Program-made: the position numbers and the translations under genes
The notes under the pieces: generated by a model
Databases searched by the model: none
Seen by the model: only the letters and a program-made list of their open reading frames with translations
Told to the model about the DNA's origin: nothing
NCBI GenBank assembly: GCA_016793465.1
Contig: JAEUJW010000090.1
Span: 1 to 64,000 of the forward strand
Direction of reading: 5' to 3'
DNA: 64,000 bases
Source of the DNA: Myxococcales bacterium
Lineage (GTDB): Bacteria > Myxococcota > Polyangia > Nannocystales > Nannocystaceae
Part shown: in pieces, positions 29,671 through 37,200 of the stretch
Layout of the letters: the number at the start of each line of letters is the position of its first letter
Position numbering within the stretch: the first letter of the stretch is position 1

Positions 29671-29716
29671 CGCCGGCTCGCGGCGGATCTGACGGGCGCC
29701 GCCGCGGGGGTGCGGG

Positions 29717-30928
29717 CTAGACGAACCGCGACGAGGCGAACATCGTCTCGAGCAGCTTGTCGACCTCGCCGACCATGCGCTGGGCGGCGGCGTTGTCCTG
29801 CATGCGGGTGAGCGCGGCCTTGATGTCGCCGAGGTTGCGCAGCTGACTGAACAGCTGCATGTCGGACAGCACCTGGCTGCCGGTCAAGGTCTCGCGGATG
29901 ACGCGGAGCTCCTCGAGCAGGTCCTGCAGCGACGTCGGGGTGGCGCCGATGCGGCTGTGCTCGGGGTGCGACTCGTACCAGCGGTCGAGCACCGGGCCCA
30001 CGATCTCCTGCAGGATCTCCTCCTGCTCGGGCGTGTTCCACACGTGGCGGAGGATGAACAGGTCGGCGTCGTTGACCTGGTCGCGGCCGTCGAACACCGC
30101 CGAGGCGGCGAACAATTTTAAGAGTTTGACGACGCGGCGGTCGCTGAGGCCGATGCCCTCGCTGCGGATCTGGAACACCAGGCCCTTGAAGGTCGCGAGG
30201 AACTCCTCGCTCATGCGCATGAGCTCGCCGAAGCGGCGCTGCACGCTGAGCAGCTCGGCGGCGGTCGCGACCTTGCGGCCGGGGGTGTGGTCGGCCATCT
30301 GGGCCGTCTCGAGCTGGATGCCTTTTTGGAGCAGGCCGCGGAAGTGGTAGCTGTCGAGGTAGTCGCAGCGCACGCGCAGCAGGAAGCGGTCGAAGATGGC
30401 CGACAGCGCGTCGTCGTTGGGGACCTCGTTGCTGGCGGCGAACAGCGAGATCAGCGGCACGCGCACGGTGTTGGTGCCGTGGGTGAAGCGGCGCGCGTTG
30501 AGCAGGGTGAGCAGGCTGTTGAGGATGGCGCTGTTGGCCTTGAAGATCTCGTCGAGGAACACGACCTCGGCCTCGGGCAGCATCTTCTCGATGCGGCGGC
30601 GGTAGGTGCCGCTGCGGAACGCCTGGATGTCGACGGGGCCGAAGATCTCGTTGGGCTCGGTGAAGCGGGTCAGCAGGTAGTCGAAGTAGCGGGCGTCGAT
30701 CACCTGAGCGAACGCGCGGACGATCGCCGACTTGGCGGTGCCGGGCGGGCCGACCATCACCAGGTGCTCGCCGGCGAGGGCGCTGATGAAGAGGAGGCGG
30801 ATGATCTCCTCCTTGCCGAGGAACTGCGCTTCGAGCTGGCGGGCGCCGTCCTGCAGGCGCCGGGCGAGGTCCGGGATCGAGGGGGACGCGCTCTGCGCCG
30901 GAGGGGGTGGAGCCGCCGCCTGGGTCAT
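29717..30928 (-). CDS. MoxR-family AAA+ ATPase (RavA-like)
   Basis: A 403-residue MoxR ATPase. After a Pro/Ala-rich start comes the AAA+ core: Walker A VGPPGTAKS (60-67), sensor-like FTEPNEIFGPVDIQAF, Walker B VVFLDEIFKANSAILNSLL, and sensor 1 FAASNEVPNDD. The helical lid follows. MoxR proteins act with vWA partners to remodel or activate target complexes. ATG 30928 overlaps the upstream stop (ATGA), and that gene in turn overlaps its upstream neighbour, so it is the last gene of a three-gene coupled operon. The closest vWA gene in the window is 21087-22616. Confidence 0.93.
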   Translation of the reverse strand: MTQAAAPPPPAQSASPSIPDLARRLQDGARQLEAQFLGKEEIIRLLFISALAGEHLVMVGPPGTAKSAIVRAFAQVIDARYFDYLLTRFTEPNEIFGPVDIQAFRSGTYRRRIEKMLPEAEVVFLDEIFKANSAILNSLLTLLNARRFTHGTNTVRVPLISLFAASNEVPNDDALSAIFDRFLLRVRCDYLDSYHFRGLLQKGIQLETAQMADHTPGRKVATAAELLSVQRRFGELMRMSEEFLATFKGLVFQIRSEGIGLSDRRVVKLLKLFAASAVFDGRDQVNDADLFILRHVWNTPEQEEILQEIVGPVLDRWYESHPEHSRIGATPTSLQDLLEELRVIRETLTGSQVLSDMQLFSQLRNLGDIKAALTRMQDNAAAQRMVGEVDKLLETMFASSRFV

Positions 30929-32127
30929 GCCGATGCTGCTTTTACGACGCGGGGGACCAGGGTCGCCAGTAGATTCTCGACGGTGGCGCGGGGGATCAGC
31001 TCGGCCAGGTGGTCGCAGTACTCGATCCAGCGGCGCTGGACCTGGGCGTCGAAGCCGCCGCGCGGGTCGCTGGGGAGGGGGGCGCCGAGGATGTCGACCA
31101 GCGCCGGGAGGATCAGCGGCAGGGCCAGGAACATCTGGACCGGGCGATCGCGGCTGCTCGGCGCGACGCCGAGCCGCGCGCCGAACTCGAGGACCCGCAG
31201 GAAGTGGACGTGGATGAGGGCGCCGACGAGGGCGGCCACGTCGGCCGGGCCGGCGTCGATGGGGGCGGCGGCGAGGGCCAGCGGGGTCGCGACGGGGTGG
31301 CTCGCGGTCGTCGCGGCGCGCGCCGGGGCGGGCTCGGGGTCCTGCGTGGGGCGGCCGGTGAGGGTGAACAGCAGGGCGCCGAGCACGGCCCCGCCGGTCT
31401 CGATCCACAGGCGCGAGCCGGCCCAGGTGTGGCAGACCACGCGCGCGAACGCCCGCTCGTGCAGGAAGGCGGCGGCGGTCAGCGGGTTCCAGCCGGGCGG
31501 GGCGTGGCGCGGGCGCAGCAGGCAGGTCATCGGGCTGGCCCACAGGACATCCTGCAGCAGGCGCTCGACCTCGGGGGTGTGGGCGGCCGTCCACCAGGGG
31601 ATGTTCTCCTCGCGCACGCTGAACACGCCGGGCACGGCCCAGCGCAGGCGCCGGCGCGGGACCTGCTGGCCGACGAACCGCTGCTCGCCGTCGGGGCCGC
31701 TCAGCAGCTGGTCGCGGCGCACGGCCTCGATGAAGGCGCCGACGGCGATGTGGCGCACGAGGGCGGCGTCGAAGCCGCTCGGGTGGGCGAGCTGCAGCCA
31801 GTAGCGCGAGGCCAGCTCGACGCGCTGCCAGGTGACCTGGCGGGCCCACACGCGGTCGCGCTCGGGGTGGTCGAGGACCAGCGTGTTGTAGAGCGCGGCC
31901 CACAGGGCCAGCTCCTCGCCGTCGGGCTCGGGCAGGCCGGGGTCGGCGACGACCTGCTGGGCGCGGCGCAGGCGCAGCAGGCCGAGCTCGCCGCGGCGCA
32001 GGGTGTGCACGGCGGCCAGCATCTCCTGGAAGTCGGACGGGCGGACCGGCGCGGCGACCTCGAGGTCGCCGCCGGACAGCAGCGGGGCGACGAACGTGCG
32101 CACGAACTCGGCGAGCCGCTTGCTCAC
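30925..32127 (-). CDS. 400-residue helical protein of the MoxR operon
   Basis: I do not recognise this family. The protein is predicted helical (SKRLAEFVRTFVAPLLSGG, RRGELGLLRLRRAQQVVAD, HIAVGAFIEAVRRDQLL) with Trp-rich patches (NIPWWTAAHTP, HTWAGSRLWIETGG). There is no signal peptide; residues 270-330 are Ala-rich but too polar for a membrane. GTG 32127 overlaps the stop of the 545-aa gene and its own stop overlaps the MoxR start, so stoichiometric expression of all three is likely. A substrate-recruiting or scaffold partner of the ATPase is a reasonable inference. Confidence 0.75.
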   Translation of the reverse strand: MSKRLAEFVRTFVAPLLSGGDLEVAAPVRPSDFQEMLAAVHTLRRGELGLLRLRRAQQVVADPGLPEPDGEELALWAALYNTLVLDHPERDRVWARQVTWQRVELASRYWLQLAHPSGFDAALVRHIAVGAFIEAVRRDQLLSGPDGEQRFVGQQVPRRRLRWAVPGVFSVREENIPWWTAAHTPEVERLLQDVLWASPMTCLLRPRHAPPGWNPLTAAAFLHERAFARVVCHTWAGSRLWIETGGAVLGALLFTLTGRPTQDPEPAPARAATTASHPVATPLALAAAPIDAGPADVAALVGALIHVHFLRVLEFGARLGVAPSSRDRPVQMFLALPLILPALVDILGAPLPSDPRGGFDAQVQRRWIEYCDHLAELIPRATVENLLATLVPRVVKAASA

Positions 32128-33761
32128 GTCTCGGAGTCCCTGTGCGATCCGGGGGCGGGCAGCGCCGGGGTCGGCCCGAGGTCGACGTTGTCGACGCGGC
32201 CGAAGCCCCACAGGGCGAAGCGGCCGAGGTGATGGTTGACGATCGCCGAGGGGCCGGCGGGGCGCTCGTTCATGGTCGCCAGCTCGCCGGCGGACGGCTC
32301 GGCGATCGCCAGCTCGAGGCGGCTGATCATCGCGGCGTCGAGCGGGATCAGGCGGTCGGGGGTGAGGCGCAGCGGCTCGCCGTCGCCGGGCAGGAACAGC
32401 GCGTGGTCGGCGGCGTCGAGGCCGAGCAGCTCGCGGACCAGCTGCGGGCGCACGCGCGGCCACAGCTCGGAGCCGTCGGGCACCAGCACGCCGGGCGCGA
32501 CCTCGACGATGCGCGTGCCGAGCGGGATGAGGGCCGCGGCGCCGACGCCCGCGGCGAGGCCCGCACCGGCGCCGCCGAGGCTGCTGCCGGTCAGCACGAG
32601 CAGGCCCTGCGGCAGCACGGCGAGGCGCGCGGCGGCCAGCGCGGTCGGCGGGATCAGATAGACGAGCTTGCGCAGCAGGCCGGCCTGGTCCCAGCGCAGC
32701 AGGGCGCCGCGGGGCTCGCGGGCCCCCGCCGAGGGGCGCAGGCGCAGGGCGACCTGGAGGGCCTTGGTGGCCACGCCGCGGGCGTCGCCGGGCGGGCTGG
32801 TGCGGGCCACGACCTCGGAGGCGACCAGGTTCTGGCCCTTGATCCAGATCGGCGCGCCCTCGAGGCGCTCGACCCGGCCGACGCGGCCGCGGAACAGGTA
32901 CATCTCGTCGCCGAGCAGCACCGACGAGGCCGAGGCGAGGTGGATCGGGTGGCGCCAGCCGAGCTCGACCGCGGCGCGCGGGGAGATCGGGACCAGCAGC
33001 TCGACGCCGGGGATGCCCTGCAGGACCGCGAGGATCTGGCCGCTCGGCTGATTGAGGCGCAGCAGCAGGCTGGCCCGGCGCTCGCCCGCGAGGGCCACGC
33101 GCACGCCGCCCATCGCCACCTGGTTGCCCCACAGGTACGAGAGCACGCGGTCGGACAGGCCGGGGGCGACGAGCACGAGGGCCATGTCGCCGAGGCCGCA
33201 CAGGTCGGGCGACTCGCCGAGGCCGCCCGGCGGCAGCGGCACGGCGCGCAGCTGCAGGCGCTGGATCAGCTCGACCGGGTCGAGGCGGTCGGCGGCGCGG
33301 TAGCGGGCCTGGAAGTCGTGGTCGACGGCGAGGACCTCGTCGCTGGTGCGCTGGCCGCCGCGGGCCGCCGGCGAGGCGGCGGCCAGGTCGTAGCCGAACG
33401 GGGCGTAGCGGTCGCGCGAGCGCACGAACACGGTGCCGCTGCCGGTGTAGAGCTGGCCGTGCACGGCGGTGGTCATGCGCGCGAGGCGGTCGAGGGCGAA
33501 GCTGTCGCCGCCGGCGCAGCGCAGCAGCAGGGCCTGGCCGCCGCCGTCGCGGCGGGCCCGCTCGAGGGTCATCGAGGGCAGCAGGTCGTCGAGGCTGCAC
33601 TCCTCGCTGTAGGCGCCGAGGAACGCGACGAGGCGGTCGAGCGAGGGGAACACGAGCAGCGTCTCGCGACCGACGGCGATGCCTCGCCCGTCCGGCGCCA
33701 GCCCCTGCAGGTGAAACCGCGTCTGGCCGGCCGCGATCGGCTCGAGCAGGGAGGTTGCCAT
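32124..33761 (-). CDS. 545-residue strand-rich protein, possible bpX-type propeller partner of MoxR
   Basis: First gene of the MoxR operon. The protein is rich in short beta strands with turns (FALDRLARMTTAVHGQLYTG, GTVFVRSRDRYAPFGYDL, ASASSVLLGDEMYLFRGRVG, GAPIWIKGQNLVASEVV), as in a beta-propeller. The order strand-rich protein, helical protein, MoxR agrees with MoxR-vWA-beta-propeller (bpX) ternary systems known from comparative genomics, but I cannot confirm which bpX family, or that it is one. No signal peptide. The ATG at 33761 has a TACACT -10 box 9 bases upstream and is divergent from the FHA gene, so both may respond to the same signal. Confidence 0.7.
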   Translation of the reverse strand: MATSLLEPIAAGQTRFHLQGLAPDGRGIAVGRETLLVFPSLDRLVAFLGAYSEECSLDDLLPSMTLERARRDGGGQALLLRCAGGDSFALDRLARMTTAVHGQLYTGSGTVFVRSRDRYAPFGYDLAAASPAARGGQRTSDEVLAVDHDFQARYRAADRLDPVELIQRLQLRAVPLPPGGLGESPDLCGLGDMALVLVAPGLSDRVLSYLWGNQVAMGGVRVALAGERRASLLLRLNQPSGQILAVLQGIPGVELLVPISPRAAVELGWRHPIHLASASSVLLGDEMYLFRGRVGRVERLEGAPIWIKGQNLVASEVVARTSPPGDARGVATKALQVALRLRPSAGAREPRGALLRWDQAGLLRKLVYLIPPTALAAARLAVLPQGLLVLTGSSLGGAGAGLAAGVGAAALIPLGTRIVEVAPGVLVPDGSELWPRVRPQLVRELLGLDAADHALFLPGDGEPLRLTPDRLIPLDAAMISRLELAIAEPSAGELATMNERPAGPSAIVNHHLGRFALWGFGRVDNVDLGPTPALPAPGSHRDSET

Positions 33762-33770
33762 GGGCCGGGG

Positions 33771-33776
33771 AGTGTA
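33771..33776 (-). promoter_or_regulatory. -10 box (TACACT) of the MoxR operon
   Basis: Minus-strand TACACT ends 9 bases before ATG 33761. It forms a divergent pair with the FHA gene promoter within 88 bases. Confidence 0.45.
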
Positions 33777-33833
33777 CTGCGCGCGGACTGGGCAGCCAAC
33801 CGCGGGCATGGGGCCGATCGCTGGCCCGTGTGT

Positions 33834-33839
33834 TAGCAT
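33834..33839 (+). promoter_or_regulatory. -10 box (TAGCAT) of the FHA gene
   Basis: TAGCAT (in GTGTTAGCATC) ends 10 bases before GTG 33850. It supports GTG 33850 as start over ATG 33808, which would lie upstream of the promoter. Confidence 0.45.
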
Positions 33840-33849
33840 CGGGGCCCCC

Positions 33850-35487
33850 GTGGCCCGCCCGAGCAAGCCGCCGCCGCCGACCGGCCAGGTGCCGCCCGCC
33901 GGCGCCGCGGGCCCGGGCGCGCCCGAGGCCCCGCGCGCGTCGCAGGTGCACGCGCACCCGCACGCGGACGCGCCCGCGGGATCGGACGGCGACGAGCTCG
34001 GGGCCGCCGGCGGCGATCCCCGGCCCTCGGGGCCCGATCCGGCGCGGGCCGGCGTGGCGCGCGGCGCCCCCCTGCCCCGCCCGGACGCCGCACCGCCCCG
34101 CCCCTCCGCCCCACCGCCGCCGCCGGGCAGACCGCGCGCGCGCGCGGGCGACGAGCGGGCGGCCGATCCGCGGGCCGCGAAGGCGCCGCCGGGGCCGCGT
34201 CCGGGGGCGCTGGTGCGGCAGGCCCCGGCGCGTGCACCTGGCCCTTCGGACCGGTCCCCGGGGCCAGGTCCCAAGGGACTGGTGGTGATCACGCCGATCG
34301 ACCTGGCCCGCGCCCGCGTGCTCGAGCACGGCGGCGAGCACGCGCAGGCCGCGGTGCTGCGCCTCGAGTACGCGCACACGCTGTGCGGCACGGTCCAGCG
34401 CATCGCCATGCTGCGCGAGGGCTGCGCGCGCAACTCGGGGGCCACCGAAGAAGGGCGGGCGCTGCACCAGGCGCTGGCCGAGGCGCTGCTGCGCCACGCG
34501 GAGTTCATGGAGGACGGGGCGCCGCGGCGGGCGATCCTCATGGAGGCCGCGCGCGCGCTCGAGGAGGCCGACCAGGGCGCCGTCGCCGGCGAGATCTACG
34601 AGCGCCTGGGGATGATCCGCCGGGCCGCCCGCGCCTACGAGCGGGCCGGCGCGGTCAGCCAGCTCGAGTACACGCTCGGGCTGCTCGAGCGCCACGAGCA
34701 GGTCGAGGCCGAGCTGCAGGGCGCGCTGCAGACCGTCGACGCCGCGCTGCGCGAGGGCCGGCGGCTGCTCGCCCACTCGCTTCTGCAGGAGCACGTGCAC
34801 GATCAGCGGCCGCAGCTCGGGCCGGCCCAGCACGCGATGCTGCAGGCGCGCGCGGGCTTCGTGCAGCGGCTGCAGGCGATCGCCGCCGCCGCCCCGCGGG
34901 GCCCGCGGATCACCCTGCGCTGGCCGGGCGGGTCGACGGGCGTGCTCATGCTGCCGCGGCTGCGGCTCGGGCGGGCGCCGGACGTCGAGCTGCCGCTGCC
35001 GGGGGCGCTGCTGTCGCGCGAGCACGCCGAGCTGCGGGTCGTGCGGGCCGGCGCGACCGATCTGGCGGTCGCGGCCTTCGACCTCGGCTCGCGCGCGGGC
35101 AGCTTCTGGCGCGGCGAGCCGCTCGAGCCGGGCGAGCCGGCGCTGCTCGAGGAGGTCGGCGAGCTCGGGCTCGGGCTCGGGACCGCGGTCGACGTGCACC
35201 CGCTGCGCCGCGACCAGGGCGAGCTCGGCGCGCTGGTGCGGGCGCGGGGCGCGGGCCCGTGGCTGCTGTTCCTGCCCGAGGGCGGGCCGGTGTGGCTGAC
35301 GCCCGAGCGCGCGCTGCCGCTGCGGCTCGACCTGCGGCCGCCGTTCATCGGCCTGACGGTCGCGCCCGGGGTCGCGGCTCACCTCGGCAGCGAGCCGCTC
35401 GGGGTCGGCGCGAGCGTCGAGCTGCTGATCGGCGACCGCCTGCACCTCGCGCTGCCCGAGGGTCGCTTCACGCTGGAGGTCGGGTGA
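33850..35487 (+). CDS. FHA-domain protein with Pro/Ala-rich N-terminus
   Basis: A 545-residue cytosolic protein. Residues 1-150 are Pro/Ala/Gly/Arg-rich and probably disordered. A helical TPR-like middle follows (ARVLEHGGEHAQAAVLRLEY, AGEIYERLGMIRRAARAYER). An FHA domain starts about residue 355 (ITLRWPGGSTGVLMLPRLRL, GRAPDVELPL, LLSREHAELRVV, DLGSRAGSFWRG). FHA domains bind phosphothreonine, so the kinase gene 45 bases downstream is an obvious partner. It is divergent from the MoxR operon. The linker at 34236-34283 is made of three overlapping copies of the dispersed palindrome, an unusual origin for protein sequence. Confidence 0.8.
   Translation: MARPSKPPPPTGQVPPAGAAGPGAPEAPRASQVHAHPHADAPAGSDGDELGAAGGDPRPSGPDPARAGVARGAPLPRPDAAPPRPSAPPPPPGRPRARAGDERAADPRAAKAPPGPRPGALVRQAPARAPGPSDRSPGPGPKGLVVITPIDLARARVLEHGGEHAQAAVLRLEYAHTLCGTVQRIAMLREGCARNSGATEEGRALHQALAEALLRHAEFMEDGAPRRAILMEAARALEEADQGAVAGEIYERLGMIRRAARAYERAGAVSQLEYTLGLLERHEQVEAELQGALQTVDAALREGRRLLAHSLLQEHVHDQRPQLGPAQHAMLQARAGFVQRLQAIAAAAPRGPRITLRWPGGSTGVLMLPRLRLGRAPDVELPLPGALLSREHAELRVVRAGATDLAVAAFDLGSRAGSFWRGEPLEPGEPALLEEVGELGLGLGTAVDVHPLRRDQGELGALVRARGAGPWLLFLPEGGPVWLTPERALPLRLDLRPPFIGLTVAPGVAAHLGSEPLGVGASVELLIGDRLHLALPEGRFTLEVG
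34236..34283. repeat. Three overlapping palindrome copies inside the FHA gene
   Basis: ACCTGGCCCTTCGGACCGGT (34236-34255), ACCGGTCCCCGGGGCCAGGT (34250-34269) and AGGTCCCAAGGGACTGGT (34266-34283) are all members of the 20-bp palindrome family. They encode a Pro/Gly/Ser linker. Confidence 0.6.
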
Positions 35488-35498
35488 CGCGCCGCGGG

Positions 35499-35518
35499 AC
35501 ATGTCCGCCGGGACAGGT
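35499..35518. repeat. Palindrome copy between the FHA and kinase genes
   Basis: ACATGTCCGCCGGGACAGGT lies in the 45-base gap between the two genes and matches the type-A palindrome of the array downstream of the kinase. It could form an mRNA hairpin between the two cistrons. Confidence 0.6.
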
Positions 35519-35532
35519 CATGAGGTCACGCC

Positions 35533-36873
35533 GTGGGCGGTGATCCGACGCTCGACCAGGCGCTGCGGGCGGTGCTCACCCGGCTCGCCGAGGGCGCCGC
35601 GCTGCCGCGCGAGCACGGGGGTATCGCCGCGCTGACGCGCCTGCTGGCCGACGGCGAGCCGGCCGCGCGCATCGAGGCGCAGGTGCGCGAGCTCAGCAAG
35701 GCCGGGTACCTGCGCGGGGCGCTGGTCGGCATCGCCGGGCACGCCCGCCTGCGGCCGCGGCCCGAGCTGCTGCTGCTGCTGGCCAACGAGCTGTGCGACG
35801 CGCTCGCGCCGGACCTCGGCGTCGAGGTCGGGCGCGCGCTGCTCACCCTGCCGGCGGTCGAGGCCAGCCGCTGGACGCCGGGCGGCCCGTACATCGCCGC
35901 CAACATGCTGCTCGGCGAGGCGCTGCTCGACCAGGGCGACGCGCTCGCGGCCCTGCGCCACTTCGAGGGCGTGCTGGCCGTCGACCTCGACCACGCGCGG
36001 GCGCTGCGCGGCTACAACGCGGCCGTGCGGCGCAGCGGCGGGCACCCGCCGAGCCGCGGGCTGGCGCTGCTCGACGGGCTCGACGAGGTCGAGCTGGCCG
36101 AGGGCCTCGGCGTCGATCGCTACGAGCTCGGGCGACCGCTGGGGCGCGGGCGCCACGCGGTGGTCTACCAGGCCTACGATCGGCGGGTCGGGCGCGAGGT
36201 CGCGATCAAGCGCCTGGTCGTCGACGGCGAGCCCGGCCGCGGCGACGCGCGCATCCTCGGGGCCCGGTTCTTCGCCGAGGCGCGCACGCTGGCCCGCGTG
36301 CGCAGCCCCCACGTGGTCGCCCTGCTCGACGTGCAGCCGACCCACCGCTTCATCGCCCTCAGCCTGTGCCGCGGCGGCAACCTGCGGGTGGCCATGCGCC
36401 GGCGGCTGCTCGGTCCGGGCCACCTGCCGCAGGTCGGCGCGGCGCTGCAGGCCGCACTGCAGGCGGTGCACGCGGCCGGGGCGGTGCACCGCGACATCAA
36501 GCCGGCCAACATCCTGGTCCGCGAGGCCCGCGAGGGCGCGCCGATCGCCCTGGCGGACTTCGGGCTGGCCCAGCACGACGCCCGCAACGCGGCCGCGGCC
36601 GGGCTCGCGGGCACGCTGCGCTACCTGGCGCCCGAGCTGCGCGGGTCGGGCGAGGCCCGGCCGCCGGCGGCCACGCCCGCGTCGGACCTGTTTAGCGCCG
36701 GGGTCGTGCTGCTCGAGCTGGCGATCTACCCGGCGGCGCTGCCGGCCGAGTTCGACCGCGTCAGCGGCGACTTCGCGGCCGAGGCGCTGGTGCCCGCCGA
36801 CCTGCCGGGCGAGTGGACCTCGCGGCTGCGCCGGCTGCTCGCGGCCGATCCGTCGGCGCGCTCGTTCACCTGA
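35533..36873 (+). CDS. Hanks-type Ser/Thr protein kinase with N-terminal helical repeats
   Basis: A 446-residue soluble kinase. The N-terminal ~190 residues are TPR-like (YIAANMLLGEALLDQGDALAALRHFEGVL). The kinase domain starts at Tyr197 (YELGRPLGRGRHAVVYQAYD). It has the ATP lysine Lys226 (VAIKRLV), catalytic loop HRDIKPANI (Asp321), ADFGLAQ (Asp342), and APEL with DLFSAGVVLLEL, so it should be active. It is probably co-transcribed with the FHA gene 45 bases upstream, forming a kinase/phospho-reader pair next to the MoxR operon. The stop codon lies within the first palindrome of the array that follows. Confidence 0.93.
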   Translation: MGGDPTLDQALRAVLTRLAEGAALPREHGGIAALTRLLADGEPAARIEAQVRELSKAGYLRGALVGIAGHARLRPRPELLLLLANELCDALAPDLGVEVGRALLTLPAVEASRWTPGGPYIAANMLLGEALLDQGDALAALRHFEGVLAVDLDHARALRGYNAAVRRSGGHPPSRGLALLDGLDEVELAEGLGVDRYELGRPLGRGRHAVVYQAYDRRVGREVAIKRLVVDGEPGRGDARILGARFFAEARTLARVRSPHVVALLDVQPTHRFIALSLCRGGNLRVAMRRRLLGPGHLPQVGAALQAALQAVHAAGAVHRDIKPANILVREAREGAPIALADFGLAQHDARNAAAAGLAGTLRYLAPELRGSGEARPPAATPASDLFSAGVVLLELAIYPAALPAEFDRVSGDFAAEALVPADLPGEWTSRLRRLLAADPSARSFT

Positions 36874-37196
36874 CCCTCGGGGCAGGTCGAGCCGCGGCCG
36901 ATCGACGAGCACCGGCCCGTTCGCGCAGGTGGCTCGTGGTCGTGACCTGACCCTCGGGGCAGGTCACGACGCGGCGGACGAGAGAGCGCCTGACCGTTCG
37001 CACAGGTGCCTCGTGGCCGTGACCTGTCCCCCGGGGCAGGTCGCTACGGCCTAAGAGAGCACCTGACCGTTCGCGCAGGTGACTCCGAGGCCGTGACCTG
37101 TCCCCCGGGGCAGGTCGCGTCGACGCGCGACGAACCGAAGGCACCTGCCCGTTCGGACAGGTGCCTCGTGGAAGTGACCTGGCCCGCGGGCCAGGC
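36868..37196. repeat. Array of nine 20-bp palindromes in ~77-bp units
   Basis: Nine palindromes begin at 36868, 36911, 36945, 36988, 37022, 37061, 37096, 37143 and 37177. Two types alternate: type A such as ACCTGTCCCCCGGGGCAGGT and type B such as ACCTGACCGTTCGCGCAGGT. Centre spacings alternate at about 43 and 34 bases, so the true unit is ~77 bp with one A and one B. Spacers are also similar (CTCGTGG.CGTG between B and A). The array fills the space between the convergent kinase and pseudokinase genes and includes the kinase stop codon. Confidence 0.9.
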
Positions 37197-37200
37197 GCGC

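Noticed and set aside
30925..35502. A single 1525-codon minus-strand protein spanning the MoxR operon and FHA gene.
   Set aside because: Only its last 400 codons are gene-like; the upstream part is antisense to the FHA gene and the GTG at 32127 is coupled to the preceding stop.
36868..37196. CRISPR array.
   Set aside because: The repeats are themselves palindromes spaced 34-43 bases apart with similar, not unique, spacers, and no cas genes are nearby.
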